From positions 2,108,001 through 2,172,000 of the forward strand of contig JASPKZ010002332.1 in NCBI GenBank assembly GCA_030220185.1: DNA of 64,000 nt, read 5' to 3'. Numbering within the stretch: the stretch's first letter is position 1; each line of letters begins with the position of its first letter. Shown piece by piece: positions 18,600 to 29,542 of this stretch. The stretch is from Diploptera punctata. Taxonomy: Eukaryota > Arthropoda > Insecta > Blattodea > Blaberidae. The position numbers were made by a program, and so were the translations under genes. The notes below the pieces were generated by a model. The model had not been told where the DNA came from, did not search any database, and saw only the letters and a program-made list of their open reading frames with translations.

Positions 18600-20077
18600 A
18601 TGAAGGGGGGTAAATTATTTTGTGCATTCATTGATTTTAAGATGGCATTTGATACTGTGGACCGAAGCGCACTTTGGGAAAAATTAAATCGGAAAGGATT
18701 GTCTCATAAAATGATACATGCTTTAATGTCAATTTATAAATATGTTAAATTTTGTATAAAAGTAGACCAAGGGCACATTACAGAGAGCAGTGAAGCCAAT
18801 CGGGGAGTGAGACAAGGTTGCATTTTATCACCAATGCAATTTAATCTATTCGTTGATGATATTGTAGACGTAATGCTAGAAGGAGAAATTGAGGCTCCGG
18901 AGATAGGAAATGTTAGAATCCCAGTCCTGTTGTATGCAGATGATTTAATTATCTGTTCCAAGACAATCAGGGATTGCAAAGAGATCTTGACCTACTGGAA
19001 ATATACTGTAGGAATTGGGGATTGACTGTAAATGTTAGTAAGACAAAAACAATGACCTTTAAAAATGGGACGGTTTATGGTAGAGCAGAGGAATGGAAAT
19101 ACAGAGATCAAGAACTTCAAAACGTGAAACATTTTGAATATCTTGGTACGACGTTGAAAATGAACGGAAAGTGGAAAAAAAAACATATTGATATAGCATT
19201 ATTTAAAGGGAGGGGACAACTTAACAGTGTACTCGGTATTCTGGGTCGAGTGCCTGATATTCCAGTCAGCACATTAGAAAAAATGTATGGAGCGATGGTC
19301 AGGCCAGTAATGCACTATGGTAGTGAGATTTGGGGTTCCAAAGAACGGAAATACTAAATAAGGTATGTACGCATTTTCTAAAGTATATTACAGGACTTAG
19401 TAAGGCCGTTTCTAACAGTGGAATTTTATATGAATTCGGGTCATTCCAGGACGACATTAACTGTAAAATTCGTGTACTCAAATACTGGTCGCGAGTAATC
19501 CAAGGTGAACAAACAATGCTTAGAGCAATTTGTTACGACCACCAAATTAAAAACATAGATGTTAAATTTTGGGCAGACGAGGTTAGGAGAGAACTCCAAA
19601 AGATTGGGATGGGCTGGATATGGGAAAAAGGGACTGAAAATCGCAAGAACGTGTGGAGAAAATAAGGAGGAGGTACTTAGATATAAACCAACAAGATACT
19701 TTCGCCGAATGTACAGGAAAACGCTCACTGTGTTTACAAAGAGACCTAAAACACGTCTGGGAAAAGAATCGTATATACTCAACCTAGGATTTAAGGAGAG
19801 ATCAGGGCTTGCTTGGTTTAGGCTAGGGGCATGGAAATTTCTAAAAATTAGCGACGATCACGATATGCGAATATGTCTTTGAAGATGGGATACATATATT
19901 AGGAAAATGTAATGATTTAGAATATTGGAGACGTCAGTTATTACCGGAAAGATTTCTAAATTCAAATCGGGAAAAATTGGCATGCTACGAGTTATTGGTA
20001 AATCCAGAAAATTGGATAAACCTCGGTAAATTTCTGGACAAAACGCGAAAAATAAGGACAACACTCATTCATGAATA
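18600..20077 (+). pseudogene. LINE-A reverse transcriptase and C-terminal region, frameshifted
   Basis: The RT motifs are in order: CAFIDFKMAFDTVDRSALW, NRGVRQGCILSPMQFNLFV and VLLYADDLIICSK (catalytic YADD intact), then WGLTVNVSKTKTMTF and FEYLGTTLK. After a frame change near 18980 and another near 19345 it continues with ILNKVCTHFLKYITGLSKA and IRVLKYWSRV. A C-terminal tail DGIHILGKCNDLEYWRRQLL, LGKFLDKTRKIRTTL ends at about 20077. At least three frameshifts (about 18980, 19345, 19665-19880) inactivate it. The endonuclease and N-terminal RT are absent through 5' truncation. Clade not assigned. Confidence 0.88.
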
Positions 20078-20570
20078 AATATATGTTATCAAAATGCAAT
20101 ACCGTTAATTATTAACAATTATATATAAATTAATTAGTGTATAATGCTATTGTGTTATTATTTAATTGTAATATTAATGTGTTTTCTTTATGTAATTGTA
20201 ATGTTAATGTTTTTCTAGTGTATAATGCTATTGTGTTATTACTTAATTGTAATATTATTGTGTTTTCTTTATGTAATTGTAATGTTAATGTTTTAGTGTA
20301 TAATTGTAATTGTAATGTTAATGTTTTTAGTGTATAATGCTATTGTGTTATTATTAATTGTAATATTATTATTGTGTTTTCTTTATGTAATTGTAATGTT
20401 TTTGCTGTTTTTGTTGTTTATTTTTCTTTACACTAGTACCAATTATTACTTTATTGTAACGGACTGTCAACAGCACGTACGGCTTACTGCCCGTGCGACC
20501 CATATTTGTAAATAATATTGTAAATATCTTACTTTTTGTCTAATAAAGTCCTACTACTACTACTACTACT
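18600..20570 (+). mobile_element. LINE-A, 5' truncated, with 3' UTR and (TAC)n tail
   Basis: Non-LTR retrotransposon. The coding part runs to about 20077, followed by a 3' UTR with GTACGGCTTACTGCCCGTGC, an AATAAA at 20541-20546 and a (TAC)n tail. Related 3' ends occur at 29222-29530, 45639-45983 with 47297-47507 (reverse), and weakly at 53265-53475. It lies inside the Tigger element at 17830-20653. Confidence 0.88.
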
Positions 20571-20654
20571 GGATCCACGAATAAAGATATTTTTAGCCGC
20601 GAATACAGGAAATGTGTCGTAATTTTTTAACCCGCGAATAAGGAGCTTTTACTG

Positions 20655-20869
20655 TGTATAGGCCTATATATTTTTTTTTTATTTTTCCCATCCCTAACTC
20701 TCATAACATGCCGACAAGATACGAGGGCCGCGGATTGGATGATGCAATACTAGTGAACATTACGTCAGATGCAGTTGAAGGGTTGAGAAGAAGCACGTGT
20801 ATGCATTGTATCAGTAATCTACTCTATATTTGCATAACAAGAGTTATGCAGGTGTGTGACTATTGTAGA
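20655..20869. other. No feature recognised
   Basis: Flank of the Tigger element; the short forward ORF is not supported. Confidence 0.4.
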
Positions 20870-21190
20870 TCTGAGACCATACATTAAAATCGAAACTTTA
20901 CGCGGCAAAAATCCCACAGAAAGTCACGTGCTTTGAGCGAAGTTTTTGGTGAGTTCACAGTGGACGTATGTACAGTTTTTCGCTGGGCTAATCGTTTTCG
21001 TGATGGTTTCGACGATCTCAATCAAAGGCAACGAAATTATGATATTTGCTTATAATCACCAAGGAGTCATCATGACAGGTAAGAGTCCAATGTGGAAAAA
21101 GTGTCACTGGAGTGTATTATTGTGTTTTCATGCAACAAATTTGTACAAGAAAATTTTAATTCAATTAAAAGCTGATACACGCTGTTAGCA
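20870..21190 (+). pseudogene. mariner-like transposase fragment
   Basis: Frame-shifted forward reading gives EFTVDVCTVFRWANRFRDG (about 20950-21010), matching the paired-domain linker of mariner transposases (FGEFTVSRATVFRWHKRF type). It is followed by HQGVIMTG and SVTGVYYCVFMQQ, the region after the first catalytic Asp. The middle is deleted and frames are broken. No inverted terminal repeats found. Confidence 0.6.
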
Positions 21191-21204
21191 CGAAAATAAG
21201 TTTT

Positions 21205-21608
21205 TACTGGTTTGCAACAAGGGTGTCCTCTCTTTCAACCCTTTTATTCAACATCTATAAGAATACTACTACCAGAATATTTGAAAATAGCTATAAGACA
21301 ATGCCAAATATCTATAAACTGCGATTTATGTTGGATGCCGTAATATATGCAGATTATTTAGTATTACTGGGTACATCAGAGGATGATTTACAAAGTCATT
21401 ATATAACATTTGAAATTAATCGCAGAAAAAGATTGGATGAAAATATCAGCTGGAATATCCAAAATAATGGCTTTTATGATAAGCATTCTGTACCTAGTAA
21501 AATTTGCTTAGACAACAGAATCATAGAAAGAGTAAACCAATTTAATTATCTCGACTTCAGATGATGATTATTATTGTTATAATAATAATAATAATAATAA
21601 TAATATAT

Positions 21609-21639
<31 letters not shown>

Positions 21640-21645
21640 TTAATA

Positions 21646-21690
<45 letters not shown>

Positions 21691-21909
21691 CTTCACGGGC
21701 TAGGCAAATTGCCTGTTCCGCATCACCAGTTGTTCTGTCCATCTTTTCACTGACCTTCCTACATTCCTTGAACCTCTTGGCTTGTAGTTGAATGCTGCTC
21801 TTGGTAATCTTGTTACATTCATTCTTTCCACATGTGTAAACCATTTCTCTCTATATTCTCTGATTTTCTCATCCAATGGATATATATTTAACTCTGTTAT
21901 TATTATTAA

Positions 21910-21951
<42 letters not shown>

Positions 21952-22440
21952 ATGTTGACAGAATTAAATGTCTCGACAAGATTACAAAATTAATAAATCA
22001 GTAGAAATAATGAATAATATAATGGAACCTACTTTGGTCCAAAAACATGCTCGTACCGTATATATGTTATTACCAAGACCAGTTCTCTACAATAAGAGCT
22101 AGACATGGACATGATGGAAGTGGAATAGACCTATTATAGATAGTGAGATAGGTTCTTGGGTCTAACAGGCTGTACCAGAAATGATCAGAGAAGAAATGAT
22201 ATCACTGTAGAATTAAATATGGTGCCTCTCAGTAGTTATGTTCGCCAGTATCAACACAACTGGTGTCAACATGTGGACAATGTATCCAGATCTAGGATTC
22301 TTAAGGCAATTTTAAAGTAAAGTACTGACCAAATGGTAAAATATCTTTGGGATGGCCAAGAAAGAGATAGTTGAAAAATTACTTGTAGGCCTAGAACGTA
22401 AAACATCTTTCAGGCTACTACTCGAAAGGAATATAAAGAT
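21205..22440 (+). mobile_element. RTE-type LINE fragment interrupted at 21563-21950
   Basis: Forward pieces are colinear: QGCPLSTLLFNIY and VIYADYLVLLGTSEDDLQSH at 21210-21562, then PTLVQKHARTVYMLLPRPVL near 22028-22090, then LSSYVRQYQHNWCQHVDNV and a GWPRKR-type end near 22230-22370. YADD is degraded to YADY. A reverse-strand LINE tail plus trinucleotide arrays separates the halves. Confidence 0.7.
21563..21950 (-). mobile_element. Nested RTE-2 tail with trinucleotide arrays
   Basis: Reverse strand of 21690-21880 reads EKIREYREKWFTHVERMNVT, RLPRAAFNYKPRGSRNVG and KRWTEQLVMRNRQFA, the usual LINE C-terminus. It is bordered by (AAT)n/(ATT)n at 21561-21690 and 21895-21950. Confidence 0.7.
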
Positions 22441-23239
22441 ATATTAATATTGAAGTTTATGCTAATGTTACCGTTATTATGATACAATAATTTCATGATT
22501 CATAATTTCAAGTTTCTAATCTTTCAGAGGAGGCTATAAAATATAAGCTTGATTATGTTATATGTAAATTCTTTTTATTCTAATTTAAAAATTATGAATT
22601 AGATAGTGATATTGTTTGGTAAAAAAAAGTCAATATAAGAAGAAGCGTTATTGGAATAAATATAAGCCAAAAATCAAGGAAGCTCTGTTATATTGATGGC
22701 ATCAGAACGAAAATATGAAAGGAACTTAAAATATTCTTCGAATTTAGATTAAATCAGATACCATAAGAAGAATGAAATACATGCATGAACATTCTTGCGA
22801 ATTTTTCATGTTAAAATTTATAAAGAATGCACATCAAAAGGACTTCTATGAAATTTAAGCAAGGATTTCTATGGATAATGATAGGAAAATCTATAAAAGA
22901 AGAATTTAGCCTGTTACAGCAATGCGGAATAACGACAGTTTATCCAGGAAATCACTGAATTGTTAAGAAAACTCAACTTATATAACTTGTTTCGAATGTG
23001 GTATAAGGTTTTGCGTGTCACACGCATAAATAAGTTCAGTATAAATAGATTCAGGGAAATTTTATATCTCAGTTCACGTGGAAATGTTCACCCACAATTT
23101 AAGCAACACCCTGTTTTTGATTCGTGGCCTTAAACATGGTCCATATTCCGTCAGTATCTGTGTCCATATGCGCTTCTTAAAAACCATAAACGTGCACCCT
23201 AAGCTTAGATGATTAGGGTTCGACCCAAATTTAGAAAAA
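22441..23239. other. No gene recognised
   Basis: AT-rich, no supported ORF or known repeat. Confidence 0.5.
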
Positions 23240-23519
23240 TTGTAAAATCCACATGGTGTTAGGGTACAATAACGTTTCTCACCATTTGTCTTACAGGTGA
23301 AGAAAAAATCGAAAAATCCTCAATCAAGAAACTTGTTCCTACCACGATGGAACTTTGTCCCGAACCCGCTATTTATAGGGCATCGACGTTACCCCAAAAT
23401 GTGAGCAGCGGACTAAAATAATAATAATAATAATTATTATTATAATTATAATAATAATTATAATAATAATAATAGTAATTATATTAATAATTATAATAAT
23501 AGTAATTATATTAATAATA

Positions 23520-23550
<31 letters not shown>

Positions 23551-23683
23551 TTATTATTATTATTATTATTACTGTGGAAGCTACCACGCCTATATTTCCC
23601 TAGTAAAGCTGCAAAGCATGGCATGAAAATGCTACGATTGCAGTGAAATTCCTGCCCTCGAGCAGAAATACTATGGACGGATT
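23240..23683. mobile_element. SINE-1 pieces rearranged around (AAT)n arrays
   Basis: 23240-23405 is a degenerate SINE-1 head in reverse (CATTTGTCTTACAGGTGA). 23575-23683 is a module A tail in forward orientation (GTGGAAGCTACCACGCC, CTCGAGCAGAAATACTATGG). A mixed AAT/ATT array fills 23413-23570. The opposite orientations indicate two insertions or an inversion. Confidence 0.7.
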
Positions 23684-23685
23684 TA

Positions 23686-23746
<61 letters not shown>
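23684..23746. repeat. (ATT)n microsatellite
   Basis: About 60 bp of ATT directly after the SINE-1 tail. Confidence 0.93.
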
Positions 23747-23749
<3 letters not shown>

Positions 23750-24229
23750 CTATTTTGAGGAAAACATAAAGTTATTGGCTACATTTATTTTAATTTTGGA
23801 GTAATTATCTTGGAAATAGCTATTTTTTGGATAGCTTTGAGAGATTTTTTAGCATAACGAACTGATTGACTACTGGATCTGCTCAAAGTGGAGACCACTA
23901 ACCTGGATATATGTATTATTATTTATAGGGCCTATACCGGTACTTTTTTAAATTAAAAAAGGAGATCTCGTTCCTTGGTGAGTTTGAACACGAGTTACAG
24001 TTTTTAGTTGTAATTGGTATAAACATAAAGGAGCTTGTACAAATATTTCCCACACTTATTATTCGTTCAATAACTGGAGAAGCTTGAAGTGGGCATTTCC
24101 TATCAACGTATTCCCACTCAAATATTCTTCTAAGTAGGAGTGAGACAAGATTCGATTCAGTGGCCAGTAGCTCGTTTCTGGATCCAAGTTCAATCTCAGT
24201 TGGGATTAATACGTTTTCTGGGCGTAAAT
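23747..24229. other. No gene recognised
   Basis: Contains a faint tRNA-like B box in reverse (ATTGAACTTGGATCC, near 24180-24195) but not enough to call a SINE. Confidence 0.4.
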
Positions 24230-24530
24230 CCTGAATGTAGGTGGGCTAGTGAATATAATACTAGCCTGTGGTTCTAAAATTCGCAATTCACACTCCATCG
24301 GTGTCAATGGATATTTAAGGACGTAAAAATCCTGAGAATGTCTTCTTTTAGAAGGGAAGTAAAGCTGGGGTTGCATATCATGATTTATGGCATTTAAAAC
24401 AACCTCAAACTTGAAATAAAAGAATTCTGAAACGAAATTTGTTGTCCCCTTCGCGCCCAGATTTGAATTGCGAAGTGAATGATCTATGTTGTTATATAGC
24501 GTCTTTAAATAAAATTATTAACCTACATTC
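24230..24530 (-). repeat. Family E interspersed repeat
   Basis: Reverse strand shares TCGCAATTCAAATCTGGGCG-like, TTTAAATGCCATAAATCATG and TTTACTTCCCTTCTAA-like phrases with 28885-29065, 29985-30130 and 48170-48400. The GCAATTCAAATCTGG phrase resembles a B box, so this may be a further SINE family. Confidence 0.6.
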
Positions 24531-24689
24531 GAAAGAGAAATAAAGTTGTGCATTCCATGTAGGACATTTACAGCATGTAAAAGAAAATATAGATTGAAAT
24601 AAAATGCATTTTGTACACTATTTATCAGAAGTTATTTACGATTGTAATGATATTAGAGAGAGTTGTGTTGAGTAAAAATCGTCACGCAG

Positions 24690-24835
24690 AAACTGCGTAA
24701 ATTAAGCGAATTCCTTACCAAATCAAAAGTGAGGTCCGATATTGCTGGTTTACGGAATATATCATTCTTTTGTTAATCATATAAATCAAGTTACATTGCG
24801 ATAAAAAATGGCGGCCGTTAGAACATTTTTTTTTA
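24690..24835 (+). repeat. Family G interspersed repeat, copy 1
   Basis: Similar to 32950-33095: both carry GAAACTGCGTAAATTAAGCG-like, TTGCTGGTTTACGGAATAT and a GATGGCAG/GATGGCGG-type end. Non-coding; origin unknown. Confidence 0.5.
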
Positions 24836-25338
24836 AATTACGACTGTCAGGCAAATCCCCACTTCTAATAGTCTGAATTCCCTGATTTAAAAAAAATATT
24901 TTCCTCGTTATACTTCAATGACATGTAGGCCTACTCGAGGTTCGTTAAAAAACAGCCGGTAGAGCTATTTTCAAATTTTCTCATCTGATGAACAACCACT
25001 CCTAATGGTCCGATTTTGTTGGTTAACAAACCCAACCATACTTTCTTAATTGATTGCTTATGACTGCAATATCTACATCTCTCTAAGTTCTTTTTTTAGC
25101 TCTAATTATTTATTACATATTCCTTTGACATTCCAAGTGCAGATTTTTATCCTATCCCTAATCGTTTGTCCTTATTTCTTGCTGAGATCATATCCTGAAG
25201 TCCAATCCGGCCTTTGCTTTGAGATGAATCAGTAGTAATAAATGTCCCCTGACCGCGTTACGATTCAGTTATGTATGTGGCACAATTAAACGTACTTTAT
25301 TGAATAAAACTAGAAAATAAACAATTCTAAAATTTTAC
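24836..25338. other. No gene recognised
   Basis: No supported ORF; the small forward frame at 25050-25235 has no recognisable domain. Confidence 0.5.
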
Positions 25339-25671
25339 AAAGTGTTGGCGGTTCCATCTCTTATCTATGGATGTGAAACCTGGATATTAACAAAGACAGA
25401 TAGTAAACAAATGGAGGCTGCAGAAAGGATGATGTTGAGAGCAATAGAAGGATACCAAAGGACCGATAAAAAGAAAAACGAAGATATAAGAACATAACTT
25501 AATATATTTAATCTCTGTGAAAGAATAAAATACTATCAAAATGCTTACCTTCAGCACAAATTACGAATGAATGAACAGCGCATACCAAGAAGAATGTATA
25601 ATTATAAACCAAAAGGGAGAATATTGTTGGGAAGGCTATTGAAGAGATGGAAGGACCAATTCGACCTATAA
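25339..25671 (+). pseudogene. RTE-type LINE C-terminus
   Basis: KVLAVPSLIYGCETWILTKT, then MEAAERMMLRAIEGYQRTDK, RIKYYQNAYLQHKLRMNEQR, RRMYNYKPKGRILLGRLLKR and WKDQFDL*, in one frame with a single internal stop at 25495-25497. This is the post-RT C-terminal region typical of insect RTE-type LINEs. 5' truncated; the RT domain is absent. Confidence 0.8.
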
Positions 25672-25837
25672 TGAGATCGGAACAGACCATTGGGCTTAAT
25701 CCTTGTTGTTGTTGATTATGATGATTGCTATATGTCGAGTTTGGCTCCGAAAAAAGTGGCAGCGAGAGCGTTGACAAACAAAAAAACAAACACACACACA
25801 TATATAGGCTATATATATATCATATAGGCCTAATAAC

Positions 25838-26270
25838 GTAGTTTAACCTCTGGCCTTACAGGCACTTTTACGTACTTCATGGCACTCGGGTCTTACAGTG
25901 ACACGATCTGTCGGGAGAGGGATTTTAATTATGGATCACGCACTTATTTTTTGGCCACACAAGGACATGCAGGGCCTAACCGAATGAGTGATTAGCTCAA
26001 TGTCAGGGCCTCCTCCGAGACAACACAACATTAAGACGAAACACTACTAATACACATATTTAAAGTAGACATGGCGAATATGAGATGATTATGATGGCCA
26101 GATGATGTTCGGGGACCGTTTGGGCCTTAAAGTTTCCTGAAATTTATCTTACAAGTGAGGAAAAACCGCAAAAAAAAAGAACCTCACCCAGCAAACTTGT
26201 CCCGACCGGGGATCGAACCCGAGCTCGCTGCGTACGAGGCAAGGACGCTACCCCGAGACCACAGAGGTGA
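25838..26270 (-). mobile_element. SINE-1 head joined to module C
   Basis: Reverse strand: a SINE-1 tRNA-like head and body at about 26090-26270 (B box GGGTTCGATCCCCGG). It continues through CATATTCGCCATGTCTAC into module C (TGTTGTCTCGGAGGAGGCCC, CCTCTCCCGACAGATCGTG), ending near 25838. The same head-to-C arrangement is at 30309-30600. Confidence 0.8.
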
Positions 26271-26324
26271 CTTGTATCATTATAAAATTACATATACCAT
26301 ATATCTTCTTTTTATCCATCATAG

Positions 26325-26530
26325 TTTAACCTCTCACTTTATTGATACTTTTACATGCCACACGGCCTGGCCTTGCAGGGGCACGAACTGTCGGAAGAAG
26401 GATTTTGAACTTTGGATCACTCACACACTTTTTTGATCACGCAAGGACTTCGAGTGATCAGTTCAATCCAGGGCTTCCTCCGTAGACAACTCAACATTAA
26501 GACGAAACCCATCATTCACTAACACATTTG
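26325..26530 (-). mobile_element. SINE module C, 5' truncated
   Basis: Reverse-strand match to module C only (TGATCACTCGAAGTCCTTGC, GACAGTTCGTGCCCC). No SINE-1 head. Confidence 0.75.
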
Positions 26531-26546
26531 TATCACACGTGGCATC

Positions 26547-26941
26547 GGCCGCGGTGGACTAGTGGTTATGCTGCTCCTTGCCTCTGGTCCCGAGGGTCGC
26601 GGGATCAAACCCGGCCGGGGTCGATGGATTTTTTTAGGATGGAAAAATCCAAGGAGCAAGTTCTCCGGGAGGGACTTTAAGTCGTGGGTCCCGAGTCTGA
26701 AGATTTTCAGGCTCGTAAAAGATCCTTAAACTTCAATGAAATGGCCTCTAAGCAAAATTTATCGAATTTTCCCGTCCTAGATGTCAGTATGAGGCGGAAC
26801 GCTGACCCCGGACCACTCAAATGACATCTGTACGAAAACAAGTGTAACTGAATTAGTATAGTTCAAATTCTTCCCTGTAGGGGGAGAGCGCCTAAATCTC
26901 TGTTAAGGGAAACAAGGGCTTACAAGATACAAGAAGAAGAT
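26547..26941 (+). mobile_element. SINE-2, full length
   Basis: tRNA-derived head GGCCGCGGTGGACTAGTGGT, containing an A-box-like ACTAGTGGTTA, followed by a B-box-like GGGATCAAACCCGGCC and the body (CTCCGGGAGGGACTTTAAGT, GAAGATTTTCAGGCTCGTAA). The 3' end is GAAGAAGA-rich. Best copy of the family in the window. Confidence 0.88.
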
Positions 26942-27072
26942 CATACATGGCGAGTATGATAATGCGATGGAAAATCCCGAAAAACCATTAACCGGAAAAC
27001 TTATGCCGATCTGGGATCCAACCCAGGTCCGCGGGAGATAGCGGCGCTTCCCCGAGACAAAGCGGAGGACAT
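26942..27072 (-). mobile_element. SINE-1 head, degenerate
   Basis: Reverse-strand SINE-1 head with mutated B box (TGGGTTGGATCCCAG), starting at CATACATGGCGAGTATG, again the head-to-module-C type linker. Confidence 0.65.
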
Positions 27073-27744
27073 ACAATACATTCAGTATATGGTTAATTTC
27101 TAATTCGTCTCAAAAATATGTAGTGGATGGTATTTGGAGATTCCGAAGGAATGAACATGTTGAGACTGTAACCATTTTGATTTCTGAAAACAAAATTACA
27201 AATCTTCGTCGATCCTATTTGGTAGACAACGAAAATAACAAAATGAACCAATAACTCGAAAAAACTATTTTAACATTTGTAACAGTTTGTTGTAATTAGG
27301 AAAATTAAGTTATCGATCTTATCCATTTGGATTGAGAGCAATTTCATGATACTACAACACTGACATGAATATTTGAATAAAACTAGCTGCTCCGTACAAA
27401 TGGTTGATTCAAGCTGATGCGAAGTAATGCATATTAAAGTTATTTTAAATTTGAACTCTGGCTCATTTATTGATTCTGCAAGTTGAAAGGCTGTATTATG
27501 TATATTTCATGGCAACGCTCGTTCGAGTCACTGAACAACCGGCACACAGTACCGTACACTTAAATGCAATGGAAACCTAATTAATACAACATGGTAATTG
27601 CTTCATTTGTTTTGTGCTTATCTACGTTTCCTGGAAAATAGACTTTCCTTACATATTACATTTTTTCTACCCTTTCCAAAAAATTGCGTCTGAGAATAAA
27701 TTAATTTCACGAGGATTTTTACTTTGTATTTAATGGCGCTCTTT
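27073..27744. other. No gene recognised
   Basis: No supported ORF or known repeat. Confidence 0.5.
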
Positions 27745-28052
27745 GGCCGCTGTGAACCAATGGTTATGCTCCTTCCCTCTGGTCCCGAGGGTCGCTGGTT
27801 CAAACCCGGCCGGAATCGATGGAAGGATTTTAGGATGGATAAATCTAAGGAGCAGGTCCTCCGGGAGAAACTTTAAGCCGTGAGTCCCGAGTCTGAAGAT
27901 TTTCAGGCCCGTAAAAGATCCATAAGCCTGAATAAAGAGGCCTCTGGGTTAAAAAAATTACCGACCTCATCATCCTAGTAGTACGTTAGTTGCCTGCTAG
28001 ATGTCTCATTGGAACGATATGTTGACCGCATACCATTCATGACATCTGTGGG
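27745..28052 (+). mobile_element. SINE-2
   Basis: Starts GGCCGCTGTGAACCAATGGT with B-box-like GGTTCAAACCCGGCCG and matches the 26547 copy through CTAGATGTCTCATTGG and ACATCTGTGGGCA. The A box is degraded. Confidence 0.88.
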
Positions 28053-28057
28053 CATAT

Positions 28058-28655
28058 AACTAACTCACTGACATTATAGAACCCATAGGTTCATGGTCTC
28101 GCGGACATAAGCTCTCCATACATCCCTATTCTGAGCTAATGTTTACCAATCATTCCCTGTATAATCTACTTCCTTCAAATCATAGTTAATAGTTATAGCT
28201 ATTCTCCCACCTCATTCTTGGTGTACCAAATGGGCGTTTTCCCTCTGGTTTTCCTACAAGAAGTTTCCATGCATGTCTTTCATTTCCCATTCGTGCCACA
28301 TGTCCTGCCCATCGCAGTCTACGAGACTTAACTGTTCTCATTATACCTGGCTTCCTATAAAGGCCATGTAGTCCACTGCCATGTGTAGTCTTCTCCATTC
28401 ACCTGTCTGTTCATCTCTCTTTGGTCCAAAAAAAATCCTAAGAACTTTATTCTCAAAGACCATGCATTCCACTGTTATGTGTAGTCTTCTCCATTCACCT
28501 GTCTGTTCATCTCTCTTTGTTCCAAAAAAATTCCTAAGAACTTTATTCTCAAAGACCCTGTATTCCACTGTTATGTGTAGTCTTCTCCATTCACCTGTCT
28601 GTTCATCTCTCTTTGGTCCAAAAAAATTCCTAAGAACTTTATTCTCAACTCTAAA
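28058..28655 (-). mobile_element. RTE-1 LINE 3' region with 96-bp triplication
   Basis: Reverse strand reads the RTE-1 C-terminus: VKSRRLRWAGHVARMGNERH and AWKLLVGKPEGKRPFG near 28186-28340. Upstream lie three tandem 96-bp units starting at 28374, 28470 and 28566, each encoding about 32 residues of the VFENKVLRxFFGxKRDEQTG segment. The 3' UTR ends at TAACTAACTCACTG near 28058, shared with 61535 and 62572. Confidence 0.88.
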
Positions 28656-28884
28656 TTATTGTAATTATTTAATTGTATAGTAACTAAAACCCTAACATAC
28701 CAGATGCTGAAATAGGGTTCATATTATTGGAGATCCAATAAAAAATACACGTAATCTCCTTTCCTCCCTTAAAGTAAGAGTAAGCGTAACTAAATTAACT
28801 TGGTCTAGTAACTCCTAAGAAAGTAGAGGCTAACGTTCAACATTGGTCTGTTAAGCCATTGTAGATATATTTATTGGAGCTCAT
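28656..28884. other. No feature recognised
   Basis: Short spacer with no supported content. Confidence 0.4.
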
Positions 28885-29065
28885 AAACAGCTCAATTCTT
28901 TAGCGTCGCAATTCAAATCTGGACGTGGAAGGGCCAATGAATCTTTGCTAAGAGATATATTATTTAAGGCTTACCGTAAATCTATGACACTGGACCCATG
29001 ACTTTACTTCTTTTCCGAAGGAAGTCATGCTCAGTTTTTTATCAGCTGGTGATATGCCGCCCAAT
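28885..29065 (+). repeat. Family E repeat
   Basis: TAGCGTCGCAATTCAAATCT and TTTACTTCTTTTCCGAAGG match the other family E copies. Confidence 0.6.
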
Positions 29066-29221
29066 GTTATTTAAATCATATGAATTATGTCCATTCCATT
29101 GCAATGTGTAGTAGCTTATAGCTACTGCTGTCACGTTGGCGACCAGTAGTAGTGTAATATGCTAGTGGTTTGAGAACAAATAAATCTCACGATTAGCTAT
29201 AAGCTGGTCAGTTAGTGAGTT
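29066..29221. other. No feature recognised
   Basis: Short spacer. Confidence 0.4.
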
Positions 29222-29530
29222 AATGGTAAATCCAGTAAATTGGATAAATTTGGGTAAATTTCTGGACAAAACGCGGAAAATAAAAACAACACTCATTCGT
29301 GAATAAATAAATATGTTAGCAAAATGTAATATCATTATTTATTCTTAATAATTCTACACAACCTAATTAATGTATAGTGTTATTGTATTATTATCTAATT
29401 GTAATATTATTGTGTTTTTTACGTTATATTATTACAAACATTTTATTGTAACGGACTGTGAATAGCACGTACGGCTTACTGCCCGTGCGACCCATATTTG
29501 TAAATAACATTGTGTGTATCTTACTTAATT
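29222..29530 (+). mobile_element. LINE-A 3' end, second copy
   Basis: Starts within the last coding residues (VNPVNWINLGKFLDKTRKI, then KTTLIRE*) and continues through the LINE-A 3' UTR (CACGTACGGCTTACTGCCCG). The 5' part is truncated and no (TAC)n tail remains. Confidence 0.9.
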
Positions 29531-29542
29531 GTCAACCATTGC

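Larger units (their letters stand above)
17830..20653 (-). mobile_element. Tigger/pogo-like element 3 with perfect 23-bp ends, host of LINE-A
   Basis: Left end 17830-17852 starts AGTAAAAGCTCCTTATTCGC and the right end 20631-20653 is its exact inverted complement over 23 bp. The right end is followed by G, giving the pogo-type CAGT. Reverse-strand sequence at about 17960-18210 keeps transposase-like scraps: GESFASISHYFNVNES, an HTH-like phrase, and later LKDLLKAAKHEKITKFFKL. The interior is dominated by LINE-A (18600-20570). Confidence 0.8.
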
